From assembly GCF_007744255.1 (NCBI RefSeq), contig NZ_CP036267.1, forward strand, positions 1,595,541 through 1,659,540: DNA of 64,000 bases, written 5' to 3'. The stretch comes from Thalassoglobus polymorphus (GTDB taxonomy: Bacteria; Planctomycetota; Planctomycetia; Planctomycetales; Planctomycetaceae). This document shows positions 9,529-18,461 of the stretch, piece after piece (position 1 is the stretch's first letter; every line of letters begins with the position of its first letter). The position numbers were made by a program, and so were the translations under genes. Below the pieces are notes generated by a model that saw only the letters and a list, made by a program, of their open reading frames with translations, did not search any database and was not told the origin of the DNA.

Positions 9529-10578
9529 TCACGACTTCTGAGGCTCGGGGTACGGTCTCAGGCCGAGAAGTATTTCGGTTCGTTCCGTGTACGGTTTGGC
9601 TGTGAAGGCTTGGTCAGTGTGCTCAGCGAGGTGGCTCTCGACAAGTCTGTAGACAGCTGGTCGGTCCTGGCTGGTGTCAATTTCAATGCACTTGTTTTTG
9701 TTTTTGAAGAGATCAACGGTCGGGAGCGTTTCTTCATTGAATGTGTCGAATCTCAACTTCATGCTTTCAACATTGTCATCGCTTCTCCCAGAATACTTGG
9801 CACGACTTAGAATGCGTTTTTCGAGCACCTCATAAGGACACTCAAAGTACAGCATTTTAGGAAGTTCTGTCTCCCGGCCGAAGATCTCGTACCAGCCTTC
9901 GAGATTCGCGAGCGAGCGCGGGAAGCCATCGAGAAGAAAATTATTCTTACCGGTGGTTCTAGTCACGGTCTCCATCGCGTTTTTGAGGAGCGTCACCACG
10001 ATTTCATTCGGAACCAACTTTCCTGATGTAATGAAGTCTTCAATGGTGACAGCGGTCTCTCCACCCGCTTCGCGTTCTTTGCGAAGGAGTTCCCCAATGG
10101 ACAGGTGAGTCCAGCCAAGTTGAGCTTCTGCCAGTTCGCACATCGTCCCTTTTCCAGTCCCGGGACCTCCAAGAACGAAAACGACATTCGGTTTTGGGCA
10201 GGGCAGGCGAGGGTCAAAGTGATGGATCACAACTTTCGGTGCCGGAGCAACTCCCTTTTTGTAGACATGCCATTCCTGGTCGGTCGGAGGCATCTCATCA
10301 TCAGAAGTGATGTCGTAGGCAAGATGACCGTCCAGTCGGCAAATTCTCCAGGAGTTGTAGCTGTTCGAGTAGGAAAGGGCAGGGCTTCTGGCACATTTCC
10401 CATCAGCTCGATCCCAAGCCATCTTCCCGTTCCAATAGCCCAAACTGGAGAGAGTCCCGGATTCTGACTCGGCAGGCGGTGCCGTTGACGGAACGAAGAG
10501 ACCATCCACTTCAGGGAGGCCTGCCCCTGAAACTTCAATAAAGAATGTATTCGGTTTGAGCTCGTTTGTTTTGGCCAT
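9529..10578 (-). CDS. Eukaryotic-type UMP-CMP/adenylate kinase with extra N-terminal domain
   Basis: A 349-residue two-part protein. Residues 131-320 form a nucleoside monophosphate kinase: P-loop GGPGTGKGT (137-145), the NMP site LSIGELLR, the hallmark LDGFPRS (216-222) and the lid-core stretch AKYSGRSDDNVES. The last is much closer to eukaryotic UMP-CMP kinases than to bacterial Cmk or the usual Adk. It should transfer phosphate from ATP to a nucleoside monophosphate. Residues 1-125 are an unrelated beta/Trp-rich domain (VSGAGLPEVDGLFV, LGYWNGKMAWDR, WRICRL) resembling domains of algal and protist proteins. I start at ATG 10578 (MAKTNELKPN). The frame stays open to 10746, but the added 56 residues look non-coding. 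Bacterial cmk and adk presumably exist elsewhere. Confidence 0.8.
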   Translation of the reverse strand: MAKTNELKPNTFFIEVSGAGLPEVDGLFVPSTAPPAESESGTLSSLGYWNGKMAWDRADGKCARSPALSYSNSYNSWRICRLDGHLAYDITSDDEMPPTDQEWHVYKKGVAPAPKVVIHHFDPRLPCPKPNVVFVLGGPGTGKGTMCELAEAQLGWTHLSIGELLRKEREAGGETAVTIEDFITSGKLVPNEIVVTLLKNAMETVTRTTGKNNFLLDGFPRSLANLEGWYEIFGRETELPKMLYFECPYEVLEKRILSRAKYSGRSDDNVESMKLRFDTFNEETLPTVDLFKNKNKCIEIDTSQDRPAVYRLVESHLAEHTDQAFTAKPYTERTEILLGLRPYPEPQKS

Positions 10579-11131
10579 GATTTCTTTTTTATCAATCGGT
10601 GATGCCTGGAATTGCCTTCGACGTTGTAGAGAATCCATGTCGACCAGACAACCACCGTCGCGACAAAAGAACAGGTCAGGAACGAACTCGTTTCCTCTGC
10701 GAAAAAGTGATTTCTTCGATCGCTTGTCGGTGAAGATCGCTCTCACGGCTGCATAGAGAGTCGGGCCCCAGCCAGAACACGAACATTATTTCCGAAATGC
10801 TTTTAGAGCATCTTTCGAATTGGTTTGCAGGTTCTGCCTCGTGGCGAACAGCCTTTTTACGAGAGAAGTGCGTTGTTCACGGGCAAACGGCAGAGCAAAC
10901 TGCTCTAGCCAGTGGCCCAGCGAATTCGGCACGTTGCGATTTGTCATAAACCCGGACTTTGGAGAGACTTCGGAGTGCCTGAGAACTGGTCGGCCTTCGC
11001 AGCTCAAAACTCATTGTCCAGTTTTGATTCTCAAGTTTCTCCGGCTGTTACTCAGGAGCCATTCCGGAAACTTGTGAGCTGGGGACTCTTCTCAGTCTTT
11101 CAGAGAGCAAATTCGGGTTGTAGGGGCAGAT
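10579..11131. other. Intergenic region with repeat copy 2
   Basis: A 553-base spacer between the kinase start and the end of the DUF2628 gene. It contains the full-length dispersed repeat at 10804-10907. The rest shows no gene or RNA that I can recognise. Confidence 0.4.
10804..10907 (+). repeat. Dispersed planctomycete repeat, copy 2 (reference copy)
   Basis: A 104-bp element beginning TAGAGCATCTTTCG and ending CAAACTGCTCTA, so its ends are a 7-bp perfect inverted repeat (TAGAGCA/TGCTCTA). Internal blocks shared with the other copies are GAATTGGTTTGCAGG, CTGCCTCGTGGCGAACAGC and TTCACGGGCA. The last 15 bases also form a small hairpin (AGAGCA-AAC-TGCTCT). No transposase is encoded. It looks like a MITE- or REP-type non-autonomous element. 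Against copy 3 I count about eight differences over 104 bases. Confidence 0.85.
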
Positions 11132-11728
11132 CTAAAAATCTTCTGGAGAGATCACCACCAACGCTGCGATCATTGCGATGATGAACAGGAAGAACATCCC
11201 AAACCCCGAGAGTAGGCTTGTTCCTCCTCGTTGTTGCAGGAGTCGCCGAACAGTTTCGTCGTCATCATGCTCGGAGCGAACTTCATCAATGATCTTTTGA
11301 GAGTGCGAAAGATACCAGGTGTTGGCATACATCCCGATCACGATGGACGTTCCTAGTCCAATGACTCTGTCCAGAATTTCAGAAATGTCGGGGCGATTGA
11401 GAATCTTTAACAGGATGACCTCCTGAAGAATCGTTTCCAGAATGATAAAACCGTAAAACAAAAATGTGATGAAATACATTTTGCGGTACGGCAGCCAAAT
11501 TCCTGAAAACAAAAATGCCACAAAATTGAAGCCAGTCTTCTGATCTCGGCCTTCGAGAACGGACTCCCATTGCTTGTAATAATAGGCCCACTTATTCCCG
11601 ACGAATGCCCGCAAATCTTTCTTGACGCTGGAGTCTTCCTGCGGTTCGGAGTCCTGAGTGATCGCTGAGGCCGGTGCGGCCGGTGCGGCAAATGGGTTTT
11701 CGGAATCCGTTGAGAAATCATCAACCAT
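11132..11728 (-). CDS. DUF2628 family membrane protein
   Basis: A 198-residue protein. The first 45 residues are soluble and Ala/Pro/Ser-rich. Then comes the DUF2628 signature: an aromatic YYYKQWES segment, GFNFVAFLFSGIWLPYRKMY, and hydrophobic helices at about residues 90-112, 130-150 and 175-195. The family is a small integral membrane group of unknown function, often near stress or transport genes. No operon partner is visible, and repeat copy 2 lies about 225 bases downstream. The start at 11728 fits the family layout, with the variable cytoplasmic tail first. Confidence 0.75.
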   Translation of the reverse strand: MVDDFSTDSENPFAAPAAPASAITQDSEPQEDSSVKKDLRAFVGNKWAYYYKQWESVLEGRDQKTGFNFVAFLFSGIWLPYRKMYFITFLFYGFIILETILQEVILLKILNRPDISEILDRVIGLGTSIVIGMYANTWYLSHSQKIIDEVRSEHDDDETVRRLLQQRGGTSLLSGFGMFFLFIIAMIAALVVISPEDF

Positions 11729-12215
11729 CGATGCCCTTTCGTGAAGGTCCTGTGAGGTCCGTGTTCCTTCAGTCTGTCACGCCATAAGCAGAGGTGACGA
11801 CCAAATAATGATAACGAAGTGCCCCTCAGCCAGCTATACTATGCGAGTATTCAACCAAAGTTGCTGAGAGATCGCTTTGAGAACTTTTGAAAATGAAATC
11901 CGCAATCTCCCTTTATGTTTGCACACGATTGGATTGTGGTGTTTTATTGTGAAAGGGAGCATCGATGGCACAAGAGGAGCAGTGAACGTTCACTTTTCTT
12001 AAGCTTCGGTTGTGGAAACTCTCATTGGGTCGTGGTTTAAGCGGGATCAGCTACACTCTGAGCCTGGTACTTGTTGGACTTGCCAACACGCTTTGCGCTT
12101 TCTGTTTATAGAACCAGCCCGGAAACTTTTTGAATGAGCCTTTCTCACTGTTTGAGCGAGCAAGTTCAGGTTTCAGGATCGGTTCTGAACTTATCATCAC
12201 TGGCATGAATTTTAC
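11729..12215. other. Long divergent intergenic region
   Basis: A 487-base spacer between the divergent DUF2628 and radical SAM genes. A short palindrome TGAACGTTCA lies near 11984. I see no tRNA, repeat copy, terminator or convincing small ORF. Promoters for both genes are expected here. Confidence 0.35.
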
Positions 12216-14174
12216 TTGAACCAAATCCATCAAAACTCACCGCGAGTCCTCTCTGTCATCCCGCCGATGACTCAGTTGAACACTCCGTATCCATCGACTG
12301 CATACCTGACCGGGTTTCTACGTTCCCGCGGAGTCGATGCCGTTCAGGAAGACCTGGCACTGGCATTAGTGCTAAAGCTGTTGTCATCGACAGGGCTGCA
12401 AAGTATTTTTCAGCAGCTCGAGGCAGACTCAAATCAAACTCTTCTCGTCAGAAAATTCTGCGAACAATCTGACAAATATTTCGCCACGATTGATCGTGTC
12501 ATCGCTTTTCTTCAAGGTCGTGACCCCACGTTGGCACATCGAATTAACAGTCGCATGTTCCTCCCCGAAGGTTCTCGGTTTGACTCGTTGGAAGTCTATG
12601 AAGACGAGGATGATGGAGGTGATCCTCTCGGGTGGGCGTTTGGTTCGCTAGGTGTTCAGGATCGTGCCAGACATTTTGCGACTCTCTACCTCAGCGACCT
12701 TGCCGACGTCTTGCGTGAAGGAATTGATCCACGGTTCGAGTTTGTTCGGTATGCCGAATCGCTGGCAGCCAGTCAGCCGACCTTCGATCCTTTAGCTGAT
12801 GCATTGTCCGCACCGATGAATCTCGTTGACAGGATTTTGCGAGACCTGACGCTGTCTGCCGTTTCTCGACATCTCCCGAATATCGTGCTCGTGTCGGTTC
12901 CGTTTCCCGGGAACGTCTATGCAGCATTCCGAATCGCTCAGACAATTAAATCCGAACACCCCAATGTCATCACCGTTCTGGGTGGCGGATTTGTGAATAC
13001 AGAATTGCGAGAGATTACTGAAGCTCGCTTGTTCGACTATTTTGATTACATCACGCTGGATGATGGAGAACGTCCTCTTTTGGCGCTGCTGGAACACCTT
13101 CGGGGCGAACGACCACGAGATCAACTGGTGCGAACATTCGTGCGAGAACCTGTGCGAGAACCTGATTCGACGTCCAGCGACTCTGGTGTCGTTCGATACA
13201 TTAACCACCTGGAACCAGATGTCCCATTTGCGGAAGTCGGCACACCGACTTGGGATGGTCTGCCAGTCGATCAGTATTTATCGACGTTGGACATGCTCAA
13301 CCCGATGCACCGGTTATGGTCGGATGGTCGCTGGAATAAATTGACAGTAGCTCACGGCTGCTATTGGAAGAAGTGCAGCTTTTGCGATGTGACACTCGAC
13401 TATATCGGTCGCTATGACGGAGTTGCAGCCACAACTTTGGTGGATCGCATCGAAGCGATTATTCAAGAAACCGGACAGACAGGTTTTCACTTCGTAGACG
13501 AAGCCGCACCACCGAAAGCACTGAAAGCGATGGCGGAAGAGCTGCTGCGCCGCAACGTGACCATCTCATGGTGGGGGAACATCCGCTTCGAAAAATCATT
13601 CACTCCCGAATTGTGTGAACTGTTGGCAGACAGCGGCTGCATCGCGATTTCGGGCGGTCTGGAAGTTGCCTCGGACCGACTGTTGAAGCTAATGAAGAAG
13701 GGAGTCTCGGTTGATCAAGTTGCACGTGTGACGCGAGCCTTCACCGATGTCGGCATTCTGGTGCACGCTTACCTGATGTATGGGTTTCCGACACAAACTG
13801 TGCAAGATACCGTCGATGCCTTGGAATATGTCCGGCAGCTGTTTGAGGAAGGCTGCATTCAGTCCGGCTTCTTCCATCGCTTCACCTGTACGGTTCACTC
13901 ACCAGTGGGAAAAAATCCTGAAGAGTACGGCATTCAACTCATTCCACTGCCCGAGGTCTCCTTCGCAAAGAATGACATTGATTTCATCGACCCCACAGGC
14001 GTCAATCACGACTCCCTCGGCGTGGGACTCAACAAGGCACTTTACAATTTCATGCATGGAGTCGGGCTGGACTCCGATATCCGAAGTTGGTTCGAGAGCA
14101 GAGTCCCGCAATCACGAGTCAAACGAAACTTCATAGCCCGAGCACTCAACCAAAAAACACCACAACGAAGATAA
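12216..14174 (+). CDS. B12-binding domain radical SAM protein
   Basis: A 652-residue protein combining a cobalamin-binding-like Rossmann domain (about residues 1-330, including VLVSVPFPGNVYAAF and VITVLGGGFVNTE) with a radical SAM domain. The iron-sulfur cysteines lie in GCYWKKCSFCD, spaced CX4CX2C rather than the textbook CX3CX2C. Downstream family elements include FVDEAAPP, WWGNIRFEK and ISGGLEVASDRLL. Such enzymes cleave SAM to a radical and often methylate or rearrange unreactive carbons. The substrate is unknown. The start is a TTG at 12216, because no ATG or GTG precedes the conserved opening and the nearest upstream ATG is out of frame. No obvious ribosome binding site is seen. It is the last backbone gene before the island. 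Confidence 0.85.
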   Translation: MNQIHQNSPRVLSVIPPMTQLNTPYPSTAYLTGFLRSRGVDAVQEDLALALVLKLLSSTGLQSIFQQLEADSNQTLLVRKFCEQSDKYFATIDRVIAFLQGRDPTLAHRINSRMFLPEGSRFDSLEVYEDEDDGGDPLGWAFGSLGVQDRARHFATLYLSDLADVLREGIDPRFEFVRYAESLAASQPTFDPLADALSAPMNLVDRILRDLTLSAVSRHLPNIVLVSVPFPGNVYAAFRIAQTIKSEHPNVITVLGGGFVNTELREITEARLFDYFDYITLDDGERPLLALLEHLRGERPRDQLVRTFVREPVREPDSTSSDSGVVRYINHLEPDVPFAEVGTPTWDGLPVDQYLSTLDMLNPMHRLWSDGRWNKLTVAHGCYWKKCSFCDVTLDYIGRYDGVAATTLVDRIEAIIQETGQTGFHFVDEAAPPKALKAMAEELLRRNVTISWWGNIRFEKSFTPELCELLADSGCIAISGGLEVASDRLLKLMKKGVSVDQVARVTRAFTDVGILVHAYLMYGFPTQTVQDTVDALEYVRQLFEEGCIQSGFFHRFTCTVHSPVGKNPEEYGIQLIPLPEVSFAKNDIDFIDPTGVNHDSLGVGLNKALYNFMHGVGLDSDIRSWFESRVPQSRVKRNFIARALNQKTPQRR

Positions 14175-14565
14175 AAAAGAGCAGACCAAACCCGAGCGAC
14201 AGACCAATGAGCCGGATCAAGTCTTTACGATCAGATCAAAGAGAAATCGGCAGCAGAAAACCAGAGAACTGCACAAACAAAAACCGGTAGTCGTAAGCAA
14301 CGACTCGATAACCAGTTATGTCAATTAGCCCGACCAGGATTTGAACCTGGACTAAAAGAATCAGAAGCTAAGTCTCAAACTACTGCACCATCACGAATAC
14401 CGCATTAATAATGCAGTTTATCGAAACGGGAAGAGTTTTCAATCCGTTTCACATCCTTTCGACGAATCCCAGAGGATTTCAACGAAATCGGGTAGTAAAG
14501 GGTAACGATGTGGTAGAAAGTGGTAGATTCAAATTCTACCTCTTGAATTCGAAGTGCCAATTCCC
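14175..14565. other. Island boundary region
   Basis: A 391-base gap holding the left attachment repeat (14323-14366). On the backbone side is a small inverted repeat, AGTCGT...ACGACT (about 14289-14305). On the island side are short inverted repeats, GCATT-AAT-AATGC (about 14402) and GGTAGA...TCTACC (about 14520-14545). No gene is supported. Confidence 0.5.
14323..14366 (-). repeat. attL: 44-bp copy of the tRNA-Gln 3' part
   Basis: Identical over 44 bases to 29136-29179 (starts AATTAGCCCGACCAGG, ends AATCAGAA). It covers the tRNA from the anticodon loop through the T arm and acceptor end plus three bases beyond. The sequence to its right does not complete a tRNA (no matching 5' acceptor strand or D arm), so this is the displaced 3' end left by integration, not a second gene. 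Confidence 0.92.
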
Positions 14566-15285
14566 TCAACTGTCCCACTGCTCAAATGTAAGTGGAAGTT
14601 CATTGAGTTCGATCCGGGCTTCACGCCAGTTCGGGTAATGTTCATTGAGGATCGCGATAAAGTGATCGTTGTGAGTTGGTTCAATCAGGTGTGCCATTTC
14701 GTGGACGATGACATATTCGAGCAGGTCTTTTGGTTTCTTAACGAGTTCGGTATTTAGTCGAATGTTGCCAGCCTGGTGATTACACGCACCCCACTTTGTT
14801 TTCATGCGTTGCAGGAAGTATCTTGAAACCTCAACACCCAGCTTGGGTTCCCATTTCCTGATCAGTGGTGGAATTGCCTTGTGCAACAGTGACTTATGCC
14901 AGTCGTGCATCACCTGATGCCGTTTCGCCAAATCACTGCCAGGCCGTATAGTCACAGTGATCCGTTTGTGATCCAGTGTCACAAAGGGTTTAGTCTCCTC
15001 GTACAGGATTGTCATCAGATGACGACGTCCCCAGACGTAGTGACTCTCGCGTTCAACAAACAGCCGTGGAGTTTCTCTCGCCTGGTTGTCTAACGTCTGC
15101 TTTTGCTGATTGATCCAGCCCAGCTTAGAGATTGCATAAGCTCGCGCAACATCCAATCGCGTTGCGGTGGGTGCAACCAGTGTGACACGACCGTCCGGCG
15201 GGTGGACGGAGAGGTGGACGTTCTTCACGTCCTTGCGCGTGACAAGAATCGAGATGTCGCCAAGTTGAATGGTCTCGCTCATCAA
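14566..15285 (-). CDS. YgjP/SprT-like zinc metallopeptidase (DUF45)
   Basis: A 239-residue protein of the YgjP/DUF45 group, predicted zinc-dependent metallopeptidases. The gluzincin motif HEMAH is visible in [18 protein letters not shown], with the third ligand histidine following as in this family. It begins with a beta-rich domain ([20 protein letters not shown]) and includes the family stretch [18 protein letters not shown]. It is the last gene of the hsd operon: its ATG overlaps the hsdR stop by four bases (ATGA), so it is translationally coupled. Members of this family are often, from general knowledge, found next to type I restriction genes, but their role there is not established. Confidence 0.9.
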   Translation of the reverse strand: MMSETIQLGDISILVTRKDVKNVHLSVHPPDGRVTLVAPTATRLDVARAYAISKLGWINQQKQTLDNQARETPRLFVERESHYVWGRRHLMTILYEETKPFVTLDHKRITVTIRPGSDLAKRHQVMHDWHKSLLHKAIPPLIRKWEPKLGVEVSRYFLQRMKTKWGACNHQAGNIRLNTELVKKPKDLLEYVIVHEMAHLIEPTHNDHFIAILNEHYPNWREARIELNELPLTFEQWDS

Positions 15286-18200
15286 TACCCCGACTGGTTC
15301 TTGATAATCTCAAAAATTGCCTGCGTCGCTTTTCGATCTCGCGACAAGATCGGAAACAGGGCGTTGAGGACCTCCTTCTCACGGGGTTCATCCCCTTTCC
15401 ATCCGGCGGGTGCCTCGCTCTTCATGGCCTGGTCAATCTTCAGGGCGAGTTCAGCTTTCTCGACTTCGTCAGTGGGACACTGAAAAGTTGTCGCGGGAAT
15501 GTCTGCCAGATTGCCAAAGAGCACGATTGCTTCTGGATGCCCATTCAGACTCGAAGGGTGGTTCCCAGTGTTCTTCTTCCCCAGTTTCTTTGCTAACTCC
15601 TCAGCCTTCTTTAAGAACGCCTCGTAGGACTCAGTGTCGTCGCGTTTCTGCTTGATCAGATCATCGAGGAGTTGTGACATCTCACTGTAGAATCTGGGAT
15701 CGGTGAGTTGGTCGCGAATGATGGTCTTGCGAACATTGTTGATAATCCCTTCAGCGACGGCATTCTTGGATAGCTTTCCCTTGTCATTCAGCTTTTTGGC
15801 AATGGCATCATGAATCCCGGTTTCGATGATCGACTCCGTGAGAGAAAGAGAGCTCAGATTGCCCAACCCTTCCGCCATGTCGGACTGAATGTAGGTGTTG
15901 ATCAAGTGTCTCATATCCGCTTCGTACGGTTTGATGTCTAATTCTTCCCCCGAGTGCTTTTTGATTGCCGACCGGACATCGGTGTAGAACTTAGTCTCCT
16001 TTTCAAGAGTTGCTATCTCGGAGGTGGAATACCCAGCATCGTGAAGATTTTGTGAAACCGCAGCGTATGCTCGCAGAAACGTCACCACGGACTTGTAGAA
16101 TGAAATGCGTAGCGGTTCTGTCTCGATCAGTGCCGTCGGTGAATTGGCGTCTCCACAGAAGTAGTGGAGATACTGCTCCATCTCTCGTGGTTGCGGCACG
16201 GGTTCACAGAGATAGCCGAGTGCCTGACGAGCTGTGTCGAGTCGTTTCTTGCCCTCGGCCTTCCAGTCCTTCAAGGTGACATTGGAATCTTCGTCACCGT
16301 CTTCGGTATCGAGTTCGTCACTCGTGTAAACCGCGATTGCCTCCTGGACGTCCTCAAGCAGTTCTTTGTAATCGACGATGTGACCGTACTCTTTGTCGTC
16401 GCCATCCAGCCTGTTTGTGCGACAGATGGCCTGAAACAGGTTGTGATCGTACAGTTCATTGTCGAGGTAAATGTATGTGCAAGAGGGTGCGTCAAATCCG
16501 GTCAGCAACTTGCTGACAACAACCAGCAGCTTCATATTGGCCGGCTCATCTATGAACTGCTGCTTGGTTTTGTCCTCATACTGCTTCGTCGACTGACCAT
16601 CGTCGAGCACGTGATCGGTATATGTGTCGAACTTGTACCGTTCATCGCTGTTGGCAGGCTCGCGCGAGATCGCGTTGTGATTGGGCTGGAACGATGTGAT
16701 GATCCCGCAATACTTTCCGAAACTCGTGTTCTGAAACAGCCGGAAGTAGTGGCAGGCATCATAGATCGACGCGGCCACCAGAATGGCGGTCCCTCGATCA
16801 TTGTTCAGCCTCGGCTTCAAAGCAAAATCTTGAATAATGTCAGCGATGATTCGCTGTTTGCGTTCGCCAGCGCTCATTAACTCTTCCATCGTAGCCCAGC
16901 GTTTTCTGAGCACGGCACGCTGAAAGTTATTCAGTCCCCGTGTTTTCTGATCAAACCATGCGTCGATCGCAGCCTGATTGGTCAGTCGTTGGGGCACGGT
17001 CCGGGCTTCATACTTCAAATCCAGAATCACCTTGTCCGCGACGGCTTCGTGGAATTTGTAGGTGTGGATGTTGGTGCCGAACACATCACGTGTCATCTGC
17101 TTGTCTTTACGCAGAAGCGGTGTGCCCGTGAAGCCGATGAAGATCGCATTCTTCATCCAACGCTTCATCTGCTTATTCATGTTGCCGCCTTGAGTACGGT
17201 GGCATTCATCCACGAAAATGTAGAACCGTCCGTGAACCGGGGGGGCAGCAATCTTCAGGTCTGGCTCAAATTTATGGATCAGCGCGCACAGCAAACGCGG
17301 TGTCGTTGAGGCCAGTTTCGTCAGGAACTGCTCTCGCGATGTGATTCGAGGTGAAGGTGATTCTTCTCCGATCACTCCTGCATTGCGCATCACGCCTTCG
17401 ATTTGTTTATCCAACTCGTCACGATCAGTGATGATCAGGACTCGGGCATCAGGATCATGTTCCATCAGCCACTTCGCTATCAGAACCATCAGAATGCTCT
17501 TGCCGCTCCCCTGCGTGTGCCAGATGACCCCTCCTTCTTCCTGTCGGATGCGTGTCTGTGCAGCTTTGACTCCATGATACTGATGGACGCGGGGAACCTT
17601 CTTCTGGCCTCCGTCAAAGATCATGAAATTACGGATCAGGTCGAGCAGCCTGGACTTCTCGCACATTTCCGACAACGGTCGATCGAGTAATGCACCCACC
17701 GCGTGTTGCTCAACGGAATAGGCAACATTTTGCTCACCAATACTACCGGCTGAATCGTCAGTCGCTTTGTCGTTACCGGCCTCCGTTTTCCAGGCCGTAA
17801 AAAACTTCTCAGGCGTGCCGGTCGTCCCATAGCGTAGACCCTGGGAATCACTTCCAGCGAAAACCAACTGCACCGTGCTAAAGAATCCCTTATTGAAAAT
17901 TTCTTCCTGATTGGTAATCAGCTGACGCACCCCGTCGCCGAGCTCGACCGAACTACGTTTCAGTTCGATAACACCAATCGCCACTCCATTGATATAGATG
18001 ACCAGGTCCGGTCTGCGTTCGTAGCCACCCCGCAAAGTGACCTCTTCGGCAATTGCAAAATCATTGCGATCAGGATACTCCCAGTCGATTAGATGGACCG
18101 TATCATGTGACGCTCCGGCTGCCGTCTGGACCTGCACGCCATAACGCAACAGCTGGTAGGTCCGCATGTTGGCCTGATAGAGGCTGATGCCCGTTGTGTC

Positions 18201-18425
18201 CGCAGCCGTTTCCAGCTTCTGGAGCGCAGCAGAAATCTGAACATCAGAGTAGCCACGCGACACCAAATTGTCGCGAAGATACTTCCCCTCGATTGGTCTG
18301 TTGCTTTCACGCTTGTCCCATTCCCCCAGGTACCGGTATCCAAGGTAGCCGGGGTGCGACGGTTCAGTGAATAGTTTGACCACGCGGTTCTGCGTGTGGC
18401 GTTCTGATCGAGGTTGTTCAGGCAT
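15282..18425 (-). CDS. hsdR: Type I restriction endonuclease, R subunit
   Basis: HsdR is the motor and nuclease subunit of a type I restriction-modification complex. It translocates DNA using ATP and cuts unmodified DNA. The N-terminal PD-(D/E)xK nuclease is readable as D140...E154-x-K156 ([19 protein letters not shown]). The SF2 helicase core has Walker A HTQGSGKS (304-311), DECH (407-410) and FTGTP, followed by a helical C-terminal part. The 1047 residues are a normal full length with no disrupted motif, so the enzyme looks intact. It starts 36 bases after the HEPN/STAND gene and overlaps the metallopeptidase gene by four bases. Confidence 0.95.
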   Translation of the reverse strand: MPEQPRSERHTQNRVVKLFTEPSHPGYLGYRYLGEWDKRESNRPIEGKYLRDNLVSRGYSDVQISAALQKLETAADTTGISLYQANMRTYQLLRYGVQVQTAAGASHDTVHLIDWEYPDRNDFAIAEEVTLRGGYERRPDLVIYINGVAIGVIELKRSSVELGDGVRQLITNQEEIFNKGFFSTVQLVFAGSDSQGLRYGTTGTPEKFFTAWKTEAGNDKATDDSAGSIGEQNVAYSVEQHAVGALLDRPLSEMCEKSRLLDLIRNFMIFDGGQKKVPRVHQYHGVKAAQTRIRQEEGGVIWHTQGSGKSILMVLIAKWLMEHDPDARVLIITDRDELDKQIEGVMRNAGVIGEESPSPRITSREQFLTKLASTTPRLLCALIHKFEPDLKIAAPPVHGRFYIFVDECHRTQGGNMNKQMKRWMKNAIFIGFTGTPLLRKDKQMTRDVFGTNIHTYKFHEAVADKVILDLKYEARTVPQRLTNQAAIDAWFDQKTRGLNNFQRAVLRKRWATMEELMSAGERKQRIIADIIQDFALKPRLNNDRGTAILVAASIYDACHYFRLFQNTSFGKYCGIITSFQPNHNAISREPANSDERYKFDTYTDHVLDDGQSTKQYEDKTKQQFIDEPANMKLLVVVSKLLTGFDAPSCTYIYLDNELYDHNLFQAICRTNRLDGDDKEYGHIVDYKELLEDVQEAIAVYTSDELDTEDGDEDSNVTLKDWKAEGKKRLDTARQALGYLCEPVPQPREMEQYLHYFCGDANSPTALIETEPLRISFYKSVVTFLRAYAAVSQNLHDAGYSTSEIATLEKETKFYTDVRSAIKKHSGEELDIKPYEADMRHLINTYIQSDMAEGLGNLSSLSLTESIIETGIHDAIAKKLNDKGKLSKNAVAEGIINNVRKTIIRDQLTDPRFYSEMSQLLDDLIKQKRDDTESYEAFLKKAEELAKKLGKKNTGNHPSSLNGHPEAIVLFGNLADIPATTFQCPTDEVEKAELALKIDQAMKSEAPAGWKGDEPREKEVLNALFPILSRDRKATQAIFEIIKNQSGY

Positions 18426-18461
18426 ATGAGTCTGTATCCAAATGGCTTGCTGCGTAAACGC

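Noticed and set aside
14323-14400. A second tRNA-Gln gene at the left island boundary
   Set aside because: Only the 3' half matches. The 5' side has no complementary acceptor strand or proper D arm, so it is an attachment-site remnant.
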